64,000 nt of DNA, from contig CAUJNA010002779.1 of assembly GCA_963377175.1 (NCBI GenBank), positions 446,882 to 510,881 of the forward strand, given 5' to 3'. Shown in pieces: positions 11,101 to 22,217 of the stretch (positions within the stretch are counted from its first letter, which is position 1; each line of letters begins with the position of its first letter). The stretch comes from Effrenium voratum (Eukaryota > Sar > Dinophyceae > Suessiales > Symbiodiniaceae). Under the pieces are notes generated by a model. The model saw nothing but the letters and a program-made list of their open reading frames with translations, was not told the DNA's origin and did not search any database. The position numbers were made by a program, and so were the translations under genes.

Positions 11101-13613
11101 CGTGAGGTCGCCATAGACAATCTCACTGAGATGAGCCTTGAAAGATGGCCTGTCTGGCCAGCAAAAAGCTTGCCACTTCAGCAGAGGCACTGGGTAAAGT
11201 CGCAGTACACGCCTCAGCGAAAAGCCCCCAACCAAAGCACGAAACTGTTGCACAGCAGCGCAGACCATCGGAACAGAAGGCCAGCCCAGCCTTGCACAAG
11301 CCTCACCCAATGAAACAAGACCATTAACATGAAACAGAAGGCCCGACTTGCGGCCTCACCCAATGCAACTACGAAACTCCAAATCCTAAGGGCATGAAAA
11401 ACTTGAAACCGCTCCAGCGTGACCCAAAGAACTAACAACAAGTGCAATGCCAGCAAATGCAAGCATTAAGCTTTGGCGACCCTGAATATGGAAAAGACAC
11501 AAGATCAACATTTTGTCCATAGGCAAATGAGAGGCACAACCAGTTGGATGAAACGTGGTGCGGACTATTGCGGACTGAAAGCCAGCCAACTGCAGGGTGT
11601 TGTGTTTCCCTGGAAACCCGGTCAATATTGCACCATCTAAGTTGAACCACTTTGGAATGATAAAACTGCAGCTTATGAGGACCTGCAATTGAAGGCCAAT
11701 TTCAATTCCAATCCTCAACGCCTTGCGGATAGAAACTGCTAAACCTGTAGTGATAACTTCCCTTAGAACCGAAGGAAAATAACACATCTTCTTAAGCAAA
11801 TGGAAGCTATGTGTCAACATAGGGGACCTCCCCAAGGTGAGTGTACATGTGTTCCTTACGTGTATTATTAAACGCAAATGGGACGCGTGTCATCCGCGTT
11901 TCATCCAAGTCACAGCTGAAGGGCCCAAAGCCAAAGCTCTCCGCATCCAAGGAGTCCGGCAGCTCAGCCGGAGGATTCCGGCGCAGGAACTCGCGGAGGC
12001 TCAAGCCCTTCAGCACCCGCGCAAAGCGCGCGGCATCCTGCGACCCCAGTGGAAGGGTTGAGTCATCTGGGGGGACATCTGTGGAGTCATCTGTTGAGTC
12101 CAGTGGGGATTCAGCTGTGGGGGACATCTGGGGAGAAGGGCCAGGTTGTCTGGCTGTTGATTTTTCGGTGGCTTTGTGGGGGCGAGGGGGCGCTCAAACA
12201 GATTTGAAGATGTTTGAAGGGTGTGACTGAACAACTGGGTCACAGAGCTTGGTGCTGCGCTGGCTTGATGTCGCGTCTCGTAGATATTCTTGTTCGATTC
12301 ATTTGTCGCCTACTTAGCATCACCGAACGCCTGAGCCACATCAACTGTGACCTTGTGAGTCACGTTTCCACCAGGATTCTAAATCGCTAAACCCACCAGA
12401 CTTGATTGAAGCATCCCAGGCACACCTGCACTAGGGCTTCATGTTCGATCTCCTACCCCAATCCTTGGTTGCTGTCTGCGAAAAGTGGGACATTTTCTTG
12501 GGTTCAATTCGAAAAACCCAACAGATTTCAGCCCCAAACAATTAAAGTCTCAAGATCCGTTACCCAATAGCGATCAAACACCTACCTCCCTTGCTGGCGA
12601 TCAGCACATTGTTTCGGAATGAGCCTAGGGATTTGGGACCTTAAAGGAAACCACCAGTTGGATTTCATATCTTCCATCTCTCATTCCCTGCATCTCTGGC
12701 ACCAAGCAAGCTCCGCAGCCGCCTTCCCCCCAAACCAGCCTAGGTCCTCCAGTGGAGAGGTTAGAATAAGGGCACCAACTTTTTTTTTTCTGTAGTCTAT
12801 TTTAGTAGGGGAACCCTCCCAACCAAAAAAGAAGCGGCGAGAAACGGCACCTGGCCATGGATCAAAATCCCAAATCGTACCCCCAGTGAACATCCGATGC
12901 AATCCCCACTAAAATAGGTTCTAAAATGGGTGGCGCACCTTCCCCCAAAATGGGATCCCAAAACGGTTTTGACCCACCACCAATTGCTGGGGGGCCCCCT
13001 TCCACAACCACCAGTTGCCGGGGTTGGTCGACCAACCCCCCCCCTCCAATCCCAAGGCCCTTCCTCGGGGAACGCCGCCGCCGCGTCCGAATCGTTGGGC
13101 ACCACCACTTTCTCTGGGCGAAAGCCGCTGGCCACCAGGGCCTTGCTGGAGCTCAGGGACGGCGCATCCAGCACCAGCGCCCAGGGACCACCCACGACGA
13201 CGGAATGCCGCGGGTGGGAGGCCACGCAACGCGCCAAACGGCCCAGGAGACGGTTCACCTCCTGGCTTCAAACATCGACTGGAGTTGGTATGCCACCCAC
13301 CTGTGGCTGACCCACCAACATGGAACTGCGTGCTGTATGCTCCCTTTCCAAGAAGAAAACAGTCTTCAAGAAACAACAAACCCATAGTGTGGCCATAGAT
13401 GGACAACTGGCAGACCTAAGTGCAAAAGGCGAACATGGGTTTCTCTGTTTCTTTGGAGAGTGCCCTGTTTTGGGAGAGTCCTTTTTTGCGGTTCTAGAGG
13501 GAAACCAAAGGGACAGCCCACCATTATTAGGGTCTAAAAAGAGACGCTCCCACCTGTCCTGCTTTGCCGGAGATTTGGCCTTGGCCTTCCACTGGAAGGT
13601 CTCTGTGCGACAT
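8198..13613 (-). CDS. Eight-exon gene for a 304-aa protein of unknown function
   Basis: Exons (minus): 13613-13554, 13261-13064, 12746-12708, 12037-11898, 10793-10647, 10462-10346, 9085-8995 and 8320-8198 (stop TAG). All eight join in phase and total 915 bp. Three donors are GT, three GC (CTT|GCTTGG, AAAC|GCGG, CAG|GCAGGG) and one GA (GAG|GAAGG); several acceptors are AG|G. The start is the first in-frame ATG after an upstream stop. I do not recognise the family with confidence. Residues 47-76 (GPWALVLDAPSL, then FRPEKVVVPN), CDLDETW near 141-147 and LLGVTLAHLR further on look like alternating Rossmann strands. A class I methyltransferase-like fold is possible but unproven. The acidic, helical C-terminus ends FRELQKELEQSWLRS. 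A family A element lies in the last intron; families J, B and E lie around exon 3. Confidence 0.7.
8815..8946. mobile_element. Family A introner-like element, copy 4
   Basis: Left end CTGCGGATGGACGAAATC, right end GATTTCGCAACCATTCACAG, with the shared interior CCGTAAATACCAACAAACC. It lies inside intron 8321-8994 of the eight-exon gene and accounts for about one fifth of it. Confidence 0.8.
9090..10340. other. Long intron of the eight-exon gene
   Basis: A 1.26-kb intron between exons 10462-10346 and 9085-8995, with GT donor (TTTGG|GTATGG) and AG acceptor (CATACCAG). It holds a degraded family F-like block (10205-10275, CGCTAAAAGTTTAACC) and no exon that I can support. Confidence 0.5.
11752..11806. 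mobile_element. Family D fragment
   Basis: The right half of family D only, ending CTTCTTAAGCAAATGGAAG. It lies in the intron between exons 12037-11898 and 10793-10647. Confidence 0.55.
12590..12710. mobile_element. Family E introner-like element, copy 3
   Basis: Ends CTTGCTGGCGATCAGC and CTCTGGCACCAAGCAAG, with TTCGGAATGAG and CTCATTCCCTGC inside. Its right edge meets the 39-bp exon 12746-12708, so on the minus strand the element starts where the exon ends. Confidence 0.8.
12743..12830. mobile_element. Family J introner-like element, copy 1
   Basis: On the minus strand it ends CACTGGAG|GACCTAG, supplying the acceptor of exon 12746-12708. It shares GGTTAGAATAAGGGCACCAA and TGTAGTCTATTTTAGTAGGG with the copies at 31336, 32092 and 36787. 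Confidence 0.75.
12851..12986. mobile_element. Family B introner-like element, copy 4
   Basis: Left end GGCCATGGATCAAAATCC, right end GTTTTGACCCACCACCAATT, with interior AGTGAACATCC and CCCCACTAAAATAGGTTC as in the 5874 and 19170 copies. It is stacked against the family J copy within one intron of the eight-exon gene. Confidence 0.75.
13020..13039. repeat. Perfect 20-bp palindrome
   Basis: GGGGTTGGTCGACCAACCCC reads the same on both strands. It sits in intron 13063-12747, next to a GGGGGGCCCCC block and a CACCAGTTG/CAATTGCTGG inverted pair. Together these form a GC-rich foldback. Confidence 0.85.
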
Positions 13614-13719
13614 CGCACGAAGCGAGAGCTCGCATGGAGCTTCCAAGGCGAGAACGCGCACATGTGCAAGTCGTGTCGTGTATGTTTATGAGTGGATACA
13701 GTGCTGAGATAGTGCGTTC

Positions 13720-14940
13720 TTAAAAAGAAGAAGAGCGAATGATAGTGTTCACTTCATCTCGTGTCAACTTCTCCCCCAACAGCTGAAAGCTTTGGGGTCT
13801 CTGCCCAGATAGGCTTCGGGGTGGTTGGGGGCAGCTTTCAGGCAGTTCCAGAGAGGGTTCCGGGTGTTCGGGCTGTTGCGGATACCATGGGCTTCTGTTC
13901 TTTGAATCTGGCCGTCACTTGAGCAGGGCTGTTCACAGTTGCTGCGTTTACCGCACTGTTCTCTGTTAGTGTGGAGTGGAGTCTTGCCGGGCATTGTTGC
14001 AAGTATTCAGACCTAGAGCTAAAAGACTCTGAGGGCAGCAAGTAACCAGCAAAGCAAATTCGAAAGAAAAACAATACTAATCCATCAGGTCGATTAGTCT
14101 GGGGTCGGCAGTATTTACACCTGTCAACCTGTCAACCTTGCCATCTTTCAACCCTGGCCTGCCAACTCCTGTCAACACTGCCAAGTTCGCCAACCACACG
14201 TTGAGGGGCAATCTCAGTTGGGGAAACACTACACTTTGGGCCAGACTCACCAGAACTGAACGAGAATCCTGGCCATCCACACGCTAGACTAGATTGGACA
14301 GGTTTTGATTGCTGAAAGCAATGTCCTCTGAGCTTTCCGTTGATGTCTACCCCAGACTGACAAACCTCTCCATAATCCACCAGGGGGTTCCTTGAAGGAA
14401 GCATGCGCAACTAACAAGGAACCCCCTGACAAATGCCTCAAAGGTCACCAATCATCAGGGGGTGAGATTAAAGAAAGTCCCATGCTTGGTTGTTTCAGGG
14501 CACTTTTGCCCCACAGCTTGTCGCTAGATGGCCCCTTTCTTAGATTGGGGATTGGTGGCGGTTCGCCGGTTCACTACAAATCAAATCTCAACGGTCCCTG
14601 ACCCAATGCTGCCAGCGACCTGGTAATGTGAAAAGGGAACCTTTTTTTGGGGTTGACGATTTTTGGTGGGGAACCCGACAAGAGGAAAACGATGCCACTG
14701 AACAACACTGGGGTTCTTATTTTGACTGTTTCCAGGAGTTCTCAAAGTCGGACACTGAGGCGGTTTCCCTTTAACCCACCACTTAAAGGTGGTTTTGATA
14801 TTGGTCAAATGGCCGGTCCTTCCGACGTGCCGGCCTAAGCTCTTCAGCCGAAAGATGCCCGTCGCCGTCCGCATCGAAAGCCTTGAAGGCCTGGCGGGTG
14901 GAAGCTTCCCAAATCGAACCCTTTAGGTTCTTCTCAGCTT
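13720..14940 (-). CDS. EF-hand protein, 3' end (partial, two recognised exons)
   Basis: Exon about 14925-14838 encodes a canonical calcium-binding loop, FDADGDGHLSAEEL, with D1, D3, D5, G6, L8 and E12 in place; it is preceded by the helix STRQAFKAF. The terminal exon 13907-13720 follows an acceptor GGCCAG and ends LTRDEVNTIIRSSSF plus TAA; it is Pro/Ser/Gln-rich before that. The two exons are not in compatible phase if joined directly (GC donor CTTAG|GCC is phase 2, the terminal exon needs phase 1), so at least one further exon lies between or they belong to different genes. The stop is 106 bp before the ATG of the next gene on the same strand. Confidence 0.6.
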
Positions 14941-14989
14941 CGTTTTTTCCTTTCACAGGGCAGTGGTCGGGGCGTCCTTTGAGCACCAC

Positions 14990-15680
14990 TTGCCATGCAT
15001 GGCCCCAGGCAATGCTTTCGTAGCTTATGAGAACTGGCTATGCTAGCCCTTCCTTGCTAATCGGAGCTTTGCCAAACTTCCTTGCCATCCGCGCCTACCA
15101 AGCAGTCAAGAATCCTGGCTGATTGTGCTCTATCACTGCTCGTGCAGTGACTGGGCCTCCTGATTTGCTGTCCGCGTTTACGTGGGCAACCAGCTGGAAC
15201 CAAAAGGGAGAAATGGGTATAGGTAAAACGTAACAAAGCGTCTCCGGGTCAGTGGAACTTCCTGACAACCAGTAAGTTTAACCTCTTCACCTTCCAAAGG
15301 AGCACAATTGAGCTGGCAAACCTTCCACGACTCGTGGAGCCTCATTCACCTTGGTTTGCTGACTCGCATCCAGCTGAGTTGCAACCTGAGCGCAAACGGC
15401 GATGCAAAGAACTCATTGGATTCATCCTGACGCTCGCCTCTTCGACCCTGTGGCGACTTTCTGAAAGGGCGCTTGCATCTGCTTAACTTAATTTTGGAAC
15501 ATGGTTGGACCTAGGCAATGTTATGTTTTGTATGTTTCTTTACATGTTTCTTGCCTTGCTATTCGTCAGAAGTAACACGGACACCAGGTCTCTGCGTGAC
15601 CCACGAAATGTTCTGGCTTAGCACTTCTGGTCTCGATGCAATCAGAGTGCACTGCCACATGGACTCTGTTTCCGCCACTC
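14990..15680. other. No gene recognised
   Basis: Mixed-composition sequence without a splice-bounded coding stretch or a recognisable element. It leads into the GT/CTGT microsatellite. Confidence 0.45.
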
Positions 15681-15689
15681 AGAGCATGC

Positions 15690-16143
15690 GTGCGCGCACG
15701 TGTGCGTGTGCGTGTGCGCACGTGTGCGTGTACGTGTGCGCACGTGTGCGTGTGCGTGCGCGCGTGCGTGTGGGTGCGGGTGTGGGTGTGGTGTGTGGGT
15801 GCGCGTGTGTGGATCCGCATGTGTCTCTGTGTGTGTTTGTGTCTGTCTCTGTCTCTGTCTCTGTCTGTCTGTCTCTGTCCCTGTCTCTGTCTCTGTCTCT
15901 GGTTTCTGTCTCTGTCTGTCTGTCTCTCTCTCTGTCTCTGTCTGTCTGTCTCTGTCTGTCTCTGTCTGTCTCTGTCTGTCTCTGTCTCTCTGTCTGTCTC
16001 TCTGTCTGTCTCTCTGTCTGTCTCTCTGTCTGTCTCTCTGTCTGTCTCTCTGTCTGTCTCTCTGTCTGTCTCTCTGTCTGTCTCTCTGTCTGTCTCTCTG
16101 TCTGTCTCTCTGTCTGTCTCTGTCTGTCTGTGTGTGTGTGTGT
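15690..16143. repeat. Compound microsatellite: GTGC/GTGT then CTGT/CTCTGT
   Basis: About 150 bp of alternating GTGCGTGTGC followed by about 300 bp of (TCTG)n with a regular TCTCTGTCTG higher-order unit from 15990. The long open frames in all frames here are simple-repeat translations. Confidence 0.95.
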
Positions 16144-16199
16144 CGGTGTGTGCTTCCAACACATGACTGGAACATACGGTCCTATGTTTAGTCACCGGG

Positions 16200-17010
16200 T
16201 GATGCGGCATGCGACTGTCCCAGAATGAAGTGGTCCCAAAAACCGTGTGCGAGGAATTAGATCTCCGGCTCGAACGTGATCTGGGGAGACAGGTTGATGC
16301 ACCCCGGGCTTCTTCTCTCCTGATATCCACACACCCTTCCATCTATTTTTCAACAAGATCACCTCATGCCATCCACTTACCAGGGGAACACATCTTCTTC
16401 TTTTTTCATGGCATCCATTTCCCAGGGAAGCTTGCCGTGCAAAAACCAGCATGCAATGGAAGCTCCTTGAATCACAGTGGCTCTTTGAGGATTGAAGTCC
16501 AACACTTGGAGAGACAACCCTTTGCGTGACATGGAACCCATCAAAGGGCCCCCGTTTGTAGACAAGCATTGTCTTCCAGACCCCGGCGGGTTCCATTGTG
16601 GGTGGGAGGCTACAAAAAGTAGCAGACCAGAAAGAGTGCTTGGAAGACACATAATTAAGCCAGAAGGACTATTCCGGACCTCGACTCCCCTTCTCTCACA
16701 TTCTCCCCATGCGGACCAAGAAAGGTCCACCTTTGAATGCCATAATGCTAGCAACTCTTTAAGTCACTAAAACAAATCCTGCCTGAAGAAGGTGAACGCT
16801 GCCACAAGAGACAGCTCTTGTGGAATGAGTTCCCCGCCCAAGTCGCATTATTGGGTACAGACCCGTTGCTGTGCAGCTTGGCGTTTACCCAGTGAAGTCG
16901 CACTTAGTTGTGCACGCACCGTAAACAATCGTCTATCTATGTCGAACTTGCAGCCCCTCGGCAGAAGATGGCTCGGCTCAGGCTTCAGGTCCCTGACTAT
17001 TCTATCACAT
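16200..17010. other. No gene recognised
   Basis: Open frames on the minus strand reach 152 residues, but no motif or splice-bounded exon stands out. I leave the stretch unassigned. Confidence 0.4.
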
Positions 17011-17012
17011 GG

Positions 17013-17135
17013 GGGCTGATCAATATTCCTGGCCTCAAAATGACCATGGCTAACTTCTCTCATATAGTGGTAAATATCAGCTGTTAGCGGGTTTCTCCAA
17101 TGGTCATCCCATGTAAAGGACCTTTTGATCAACCC
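17013..17135 (-). mobile_element. Family K repeat element, copy 2
   Basis: Reverse-orientation copy of 7018-7145, sharing GGGATGACCAT, AGTTAGCCATGGTCATTTTG and GAGGCCAGGAATATTGATCA. Confidence 0.75.
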
Positions 17136-17844
17136 TGACATGCCTTTAAATTCTTCGCACTTTCTGAGAGCGCTAAGCTCAAGTGCACGATCCGATAGGC
17201 GCAATCTTAGAAATTAAGGCGCTGGCGAATCGAGTCACAAACTTCTCAAACTCAGATCGTTGGCCGACCTGGGCTGGCTGCTTTGGATCAAAGCTGTAGC
17301 TATTTTGCCACCAGCCAACATGGAAGTGAGCAAAGCCCCTTTCAGCGACGAGTGTCGTCTTTCCACAGCGGTCTGTCCACTTCCATGTTCGTCGGTGGGA
17401 GGGTAGACGCGATCAAAACACCCATTTCCCGAATTCCGTGGGCGCTCCAAATGTTTGTTGCCATCCCTACCCCATCCCAGGACTGCGAGAGCCGCAGCCG
17501 CCAGAAGCTCAACAGGATTACCAAAGGCCACGTCTCAAGATGGTTCATTCGAATGATTCATAGGGCTCAAACGGTGTTCAACCTCGCAGCAGGAAAAGGG
17601 AGCAACGATCAGGCACAACATGGTAAAAGGTGACCCCATACGCAAGTGGAGGACAGGCACGTAGAAATGACTGGACAATATGCGCAGCAACAGGCCTATC
17701 TGTTTGCAGCATGTACCAGACAGGGTTTCCACGTTTGCCTCGCCTACAATCTCGGACTTGAGACTTGCGCATGCAGCTGAATACTCCAAGAGGCTGGCAC
17801 CCAGCAGTTACTTAGGTTGAACAGAAACAACACACCACGCAGAA

Positions 17845-17910
17845 ATATGGCTGTGGGTCAAAACCAATGGCACCATTTGGGGGTAGGTGCACCACCCATG
17901 TCCATATGAA
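17845..17910. mobile_element. Family B fragment
   Basis: Left end ATATGGCTGTGGGTCAAAAC and the adjacent GGGGGTAGGTGCACCACCC block match family B copy 2. The right half is absent. Confidence 0.55.
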
Positions 17911-19169
17911 GCACCACACACAAACAGAAATATGTCCCTTGGGTTCCTGTGCACTTCAGTTCCTCAAGCACAGCTAGCTCCCTTTGCCTTACAATCGATA
18001 CCCTTGGGCGCGGTGTGTCCCAAACAGACCCAGGACACCTCTGGACATGGAGGCTAAAGAATGGCAAGCACCTGCCGTGGTTAGTTGCTACATGGTTGAA
18101 TGGTCTGGTGTTGCCATCTCGTTTTCCATCCCACCAGTTTGGACTCATTGACCTTGTTTTCCGAGGGCACGTGTCTGTGAGCTCAACCAGCTGTGTGTCA
18201 TGGCCCTACCTTGTTTTGGGGTTGTTCCGACCTCGTTTTGCACCTAGATCAGTATGATTTGCTGTAGGCAGTCGCTCGAATCCCAGTGTCCTTTGTTTTG
18301 CAGGGCCCGGAAATCCGAAAACATAAAAGCTCTGGCTGATCTATCAATCTGTGGTTTTGCCCAGATCGCCCATTAGCAAGCCCTTCACCATCTGGGAAAT
18401 CGAACCAGATCTGTGTTGGTTCTGAAACGATTTGAGTGCCCTGTTCGCAAGTAACTTTTGAATACGTTCCATGTTATTGCCTAGTTTGGTTGACCTCTTC
18501 CTCTTACAAAAGGTTTGCAATGTCTTGCTCAGCTAGTTGGGCCGGGACCAGTCAATCAACCCACGCAAAGCTGCTACAGAAAACCCGCAGGTTACACGTG
18601 TTTCCCCGTCTGCGATATAGGTTTGCCTGGGGAACAGTTGAATGGGTGGTTTAATGCTGCTGTACAACCAGCCAACAAAGGGCTTCTCAAAAACAAGACA
18701 CACCCACAACTCCAAAGAGCTGCACAACAAACAATCAGCATGCCGCAGGAAGTTAGCGCTTCACGTTGCATGGAGCAGCTTTCTTTGTCTCGCTGCCTCA
18801 AGAAAGAACGTGGACCAAGATTGGAAACTGAAAGGTCAATGAGTTGGATTTGGACACGACAGTTTCAGATGTGTGATGGTTGAGTGATTGGAATTGTTCC
18901 AGCTGGTCTATTTACCTTCTCAAAATCGGTCCATGGCTTTGTGCAGTGTCCGGACAGTGTCCGGGCCTCGCTTTCAGGGCTCTGTTTGCGCACTCGTCTG
19001 GGGTCCATTCAAAGCCCCGCAGGAAAGAGCGTAGGCAGTCAAGCACGCATGAGGCTTAGGCTTGGACAATTCTCCATGAAGCCACTACAAACGACCCGGC
19101 TGGTAGCAGGTTGTTCAGCTAGGACTTGCTGGAACCATAATTAGCCCAGAAACAAAAACAAAACTGAGG

Positions 19170-19288
19170 TGGCCAGGGGTCAAAACCTCGCACCCCAGTG
19201 AACATCCCAATCCCCATTAAAATAGGTTCTAAAATGAGTGGTGCGCCTATCCCAAAGTGGTGCCATAGGTTATGCCCCATGGCCAGGC
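19170..19288. mobile_element. Family B introner-like element, copy 6
   Basis: GGTGGCCAGGGGTCAAAACC at the left and TATGCCCCATGGCCAGGC at the right, with AGTGAACATCCCAATCCCC inside. The ends have drifted but the interior is close to the 5874 and 12851 copies. Confidence 0.7.
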
Positions 19289-19427
19289 GAGAAACCCCAG
19301 GCCAAGAGTCGAAGCCAGGACTCAGTGACTGCCTCTCCAAGGGCCGAACCACAGGTTCCAGTAACCCCCTTGGGGGATCTTAACCAGTGAGACCACAATA
19401 AAACCAAACTGGAAGTTCTCCTATGAC

Positions 19428-19564
19428 CCTCCGCAAAAGCATGGGGGGGAAAAGGGGCTGATAGTCCGAGTCGGCCCATCGGACAGATTTCTCTCGTTCC
19501 TCTGAGGCATCTACCGCCAGCAAGCTACGGACCTGGTCATCGTTCAAGGCCCCAGCGGGATTGC
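19428..19564 (-). CDS. Single coding exon, unidentified protein
   Basis: On the minus strand an AG|GC acceptor (GCGCGGAG|GC) opens a GC-rich frame containing LNDDQVRSLLAVDASEERE and VRWADSDYQPLF, closed by a GT donor (CGGAGG|GTCATAG). Acidic, helical content and GC-ending codons mark it as coding. No family is recognised and neighbouring exons were not found. Confidence 0.55.
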
Positions 19565-19999
19565 CTCCGCGCAATCAGCGGAAGGGGCGAATTGGATTGA
19601 GCGGACAGAGGCAAGTCCTTCCAGCACCCCCTCACTCATCCCTCTACCAGCCATCGCCAGTAATAAAATGGTGGGAGATGGAGAATTGTACCCTGGCACC
19701 CTTCAGTTGAAGCAGATTGCTCAGACACTTGTGGTCTAAGCCAATGGGAAAGTCAAGATGTTGTTTCAAGAAAGGTGGCTTGAACAAGCGGCTGGCGGCT
19801 ACTTCTCTGCGTGGCCAGAGCCTTCCCTTTGCGCTGCCGGACAGTTTTTCTTCCATTGGGGCTCCAAGTTGGAAACCGAAAAGCACCCGTAAACCAAAAT
19901 GGATGCTCCAAGCAGAAGCAAGCTAGACACTTGGGTGCCCTTTTTAGAGTACGACCCCCAACATGGTGCAACGGTTTTGGTTTCCCTTTAAAACCACAA

Positions 20000-22135
20000 A
20001 CAAAAGCGGGCACCCTCCAAAGAAAGGAAACACACCCACATCTCCTTCAACCTAATGGAGTGCAACCAAATTCCACACCCACCGTCAACCCAAAATGGGA
20101 GCAAAGGCTGATGCTCCAATGACCTGAGGAACATTTATGGGATACCCCTGAAACTCGCAGGCATTTGTTTTTTCAATGTGTGAGGATAAAACGGGGGCAA
20201 TCAGGACAATTCGAGAGATGACAAGTCAGTCGCCTCCACTAAACACCCTAAGCGAAGAAAGCTACCCCACTCCACAACGCGAAACCAAGACGCACCTCGC
20301 CCTTTTTGCAATCTTGCTTCTACAGAACTAGGAAGGAATTCAAGGAGCCAAAGTTTGCGAGCAAGCACGGTCTGGTTGCATGCCCTCCTTTCTGATCTTT
20401 GTTCGGTCGGAACCTTTGGATCCGCTTGGATGCTGGTAGGGCTATAATAAAGTGGTCCATCGCACTTCCATGCGGCAAAGGGACCGTGGGTAATGTTGGA
20501 TCTGCCAAATGTAGCGACCCCTCTGGTGAGCACATTGCGAAACGCAGCCCCAAATATTGCAAACAAATAAAGCCAGCTGGGGAACCAACTCATGGACAAC
20601 CTGAGCAAAATATGTTCGCAACGTCCGGCCACGGCACCGGCGATCTCAGTGCACAGCTCGGACCCAGAAATAAAAGGCCAACCGTTTAGAACCTTGACTC
20701 AACATAGACCAGAATGGGAAAAACCAATGGTGAAAAGGCTGGCTTGCAAATGAGCTGTCCAAGTTGCAACCACGACTCACCAATCGAAAGGCAAGGCAAG
20801 TCGCCTAGTGAACAACTTCTGAATAATCAACTAGTTGCCATATCAATGACTATGGGTTGCCTGCAGTTAGGAGCTCCTAATCAAATGGCTTCTTTCCGTT
20901 GGAATTCTTTTGAAACAACGCATCCCTCAAAATATACACACCTGCATACACCTCGCGGATCCGTCCCATACATAGACAAACACACACACACACACATGAA
21001 GACAGTCGCAGCTGGGGTTCCAGACTGTGGCCAGCAAGGCCCATGCTCACAAACCACCTGCGCGTGCGGCCAGAGTCATTCCACTGAGAGGAAACAACAC
21101 TGGGACCTTCACAAAGCTTTTTCCCCTTTCCTGGGGTGGCTTTGTTCATATGGGGGAAGGGATTAGGCATGTGAAGGTCTGGCTCAAGTTCCGAGAAACC
21201 AATCAATCATGGTGCAGGACCAACCAGAATGGAATGAGCACGTCATGTGGCCAAAATCGGCTGCTCTTTCCACAGTGAAACTACGCCCGCTGATTGACAC
21301 ATGCGCAACCTTCCGTTTGCTTATATGCTCGTTGAATTGTGGCAAACTAGCCAACTCCTCTTCACCGCCGCCCCGAAAAGGAACTTCAGACAACCGGCAA
21401 CACGAAGGGCTGAGGGAAGTAACAGACTCAAGCACCACTGATCTCCTTGGGCAGCTGAGTCTTCGACACACAAATCCAAGACACAAACAAGCTACCGTTG
21501 GCGGCCCTGCTTCAGCTGCTTTGAATGAGCCGCTTCACTCTTCGGTCGTGGCAGCGCCGATCCGTTTTAAGCTTCTCTGCATGGCCAAGAATGGCCCTTC
21601 GAGCGTCATTGACAATGAAATGGACACAATACGACACATGGGTGTGTCTTACAGTAGGGCAACCCCAAATCGTTCAGCTGGTTTTCCTTTTCCAACCTAA
21701 CCCACCAACCCAAAAGGGGTATCACCGAAACAGGAACCAAAAGTCACAAAAGCTAGCATCATCTCGGACATGGTAATGAGACAACTCAGATGCCGCGACT
21801 TGCCACCCATGAACCTCAACGTGTCGAAACCCGGTGAAACCCGGTGAAGTTGGCTGCGGGATTTGGCGAGGGTTGAAGCGAAGTGGAATTCCAGCTGCTG
21901 GTTGCGTCGTTGTTGTCAACCTGTTTGCTTGTGTATCAGTTGGTTGGCTTGTGTGTATGTGCTTGCGTGCTGTTTGCTTGATTGGTTGCTTGCTGGGTGT
22001 CTGACTTGGTTGCTTGGTTGGTTGGTTGGTTGGTAGGTTGGTTGGTAGGTTGGTAGAGGCACGCTTGGCTTGTTGGCTGGCTGGCTTTCCAAAGGCTTTG
22101 CAAGTTGGTTGGTCGATTGGTAAGACTAGTTTGCT
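20000..22135. other. Intergenic or intronic sequence, no supported gene
   Basis: Contains open frames on both strands, including a 163-codon plus frame at 21209-21700 starting with ATG. There is no motif, no splice context and competing frames are open. From 21930 it becomes GGTT/TTGG-rich. Confidence 0.4.
21930..22095. repeat. TTGG-rich low-complexity tract
   Basis: Imperfect (GGTT)n with interspersed TGCTTG and GGTAGGTTGGT steps. Confidence 0.8.
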
Positions 22136-22136
22136 G

Positions 22137-22217
22137 GTAGGTGAGTTTCCTAGTTGATCAGTTTCCTAGGTGAGCTTCCTAGTAGGTAGTTGTTTCCTAG
22201 GTGAGTTTCCTAGTTAA
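22137..22217. repeat. Short tandem repeat of a TTTCCTAGGTGAG unit
   Basis: The motif TTTCCTAG followed by GTGAG or TTGATCAG/TAGGTAG recurs about five times in 80 bp. Each CTAG|GTGAG resembles a splice donor. Confidence 0.75.

Noticed and set aside
11386..11877. 163-codon minus frame
   Set aside because: No motif, AT-rich, lies in an intron of the phase-closed eight-exon gene and overlaps a family D fragment.
15518..16342. Frames of 160-258 codons of VSVC/DRQT type
   Set aside because: GTGC and CTGT microsatellite; no non-repeat coding part.
21209..21700. 163-codon plus frame starting with ATG
   Set aside because: Protein-like in part, but without motif, splice context or strand agreement with neighbours; left uncalled.
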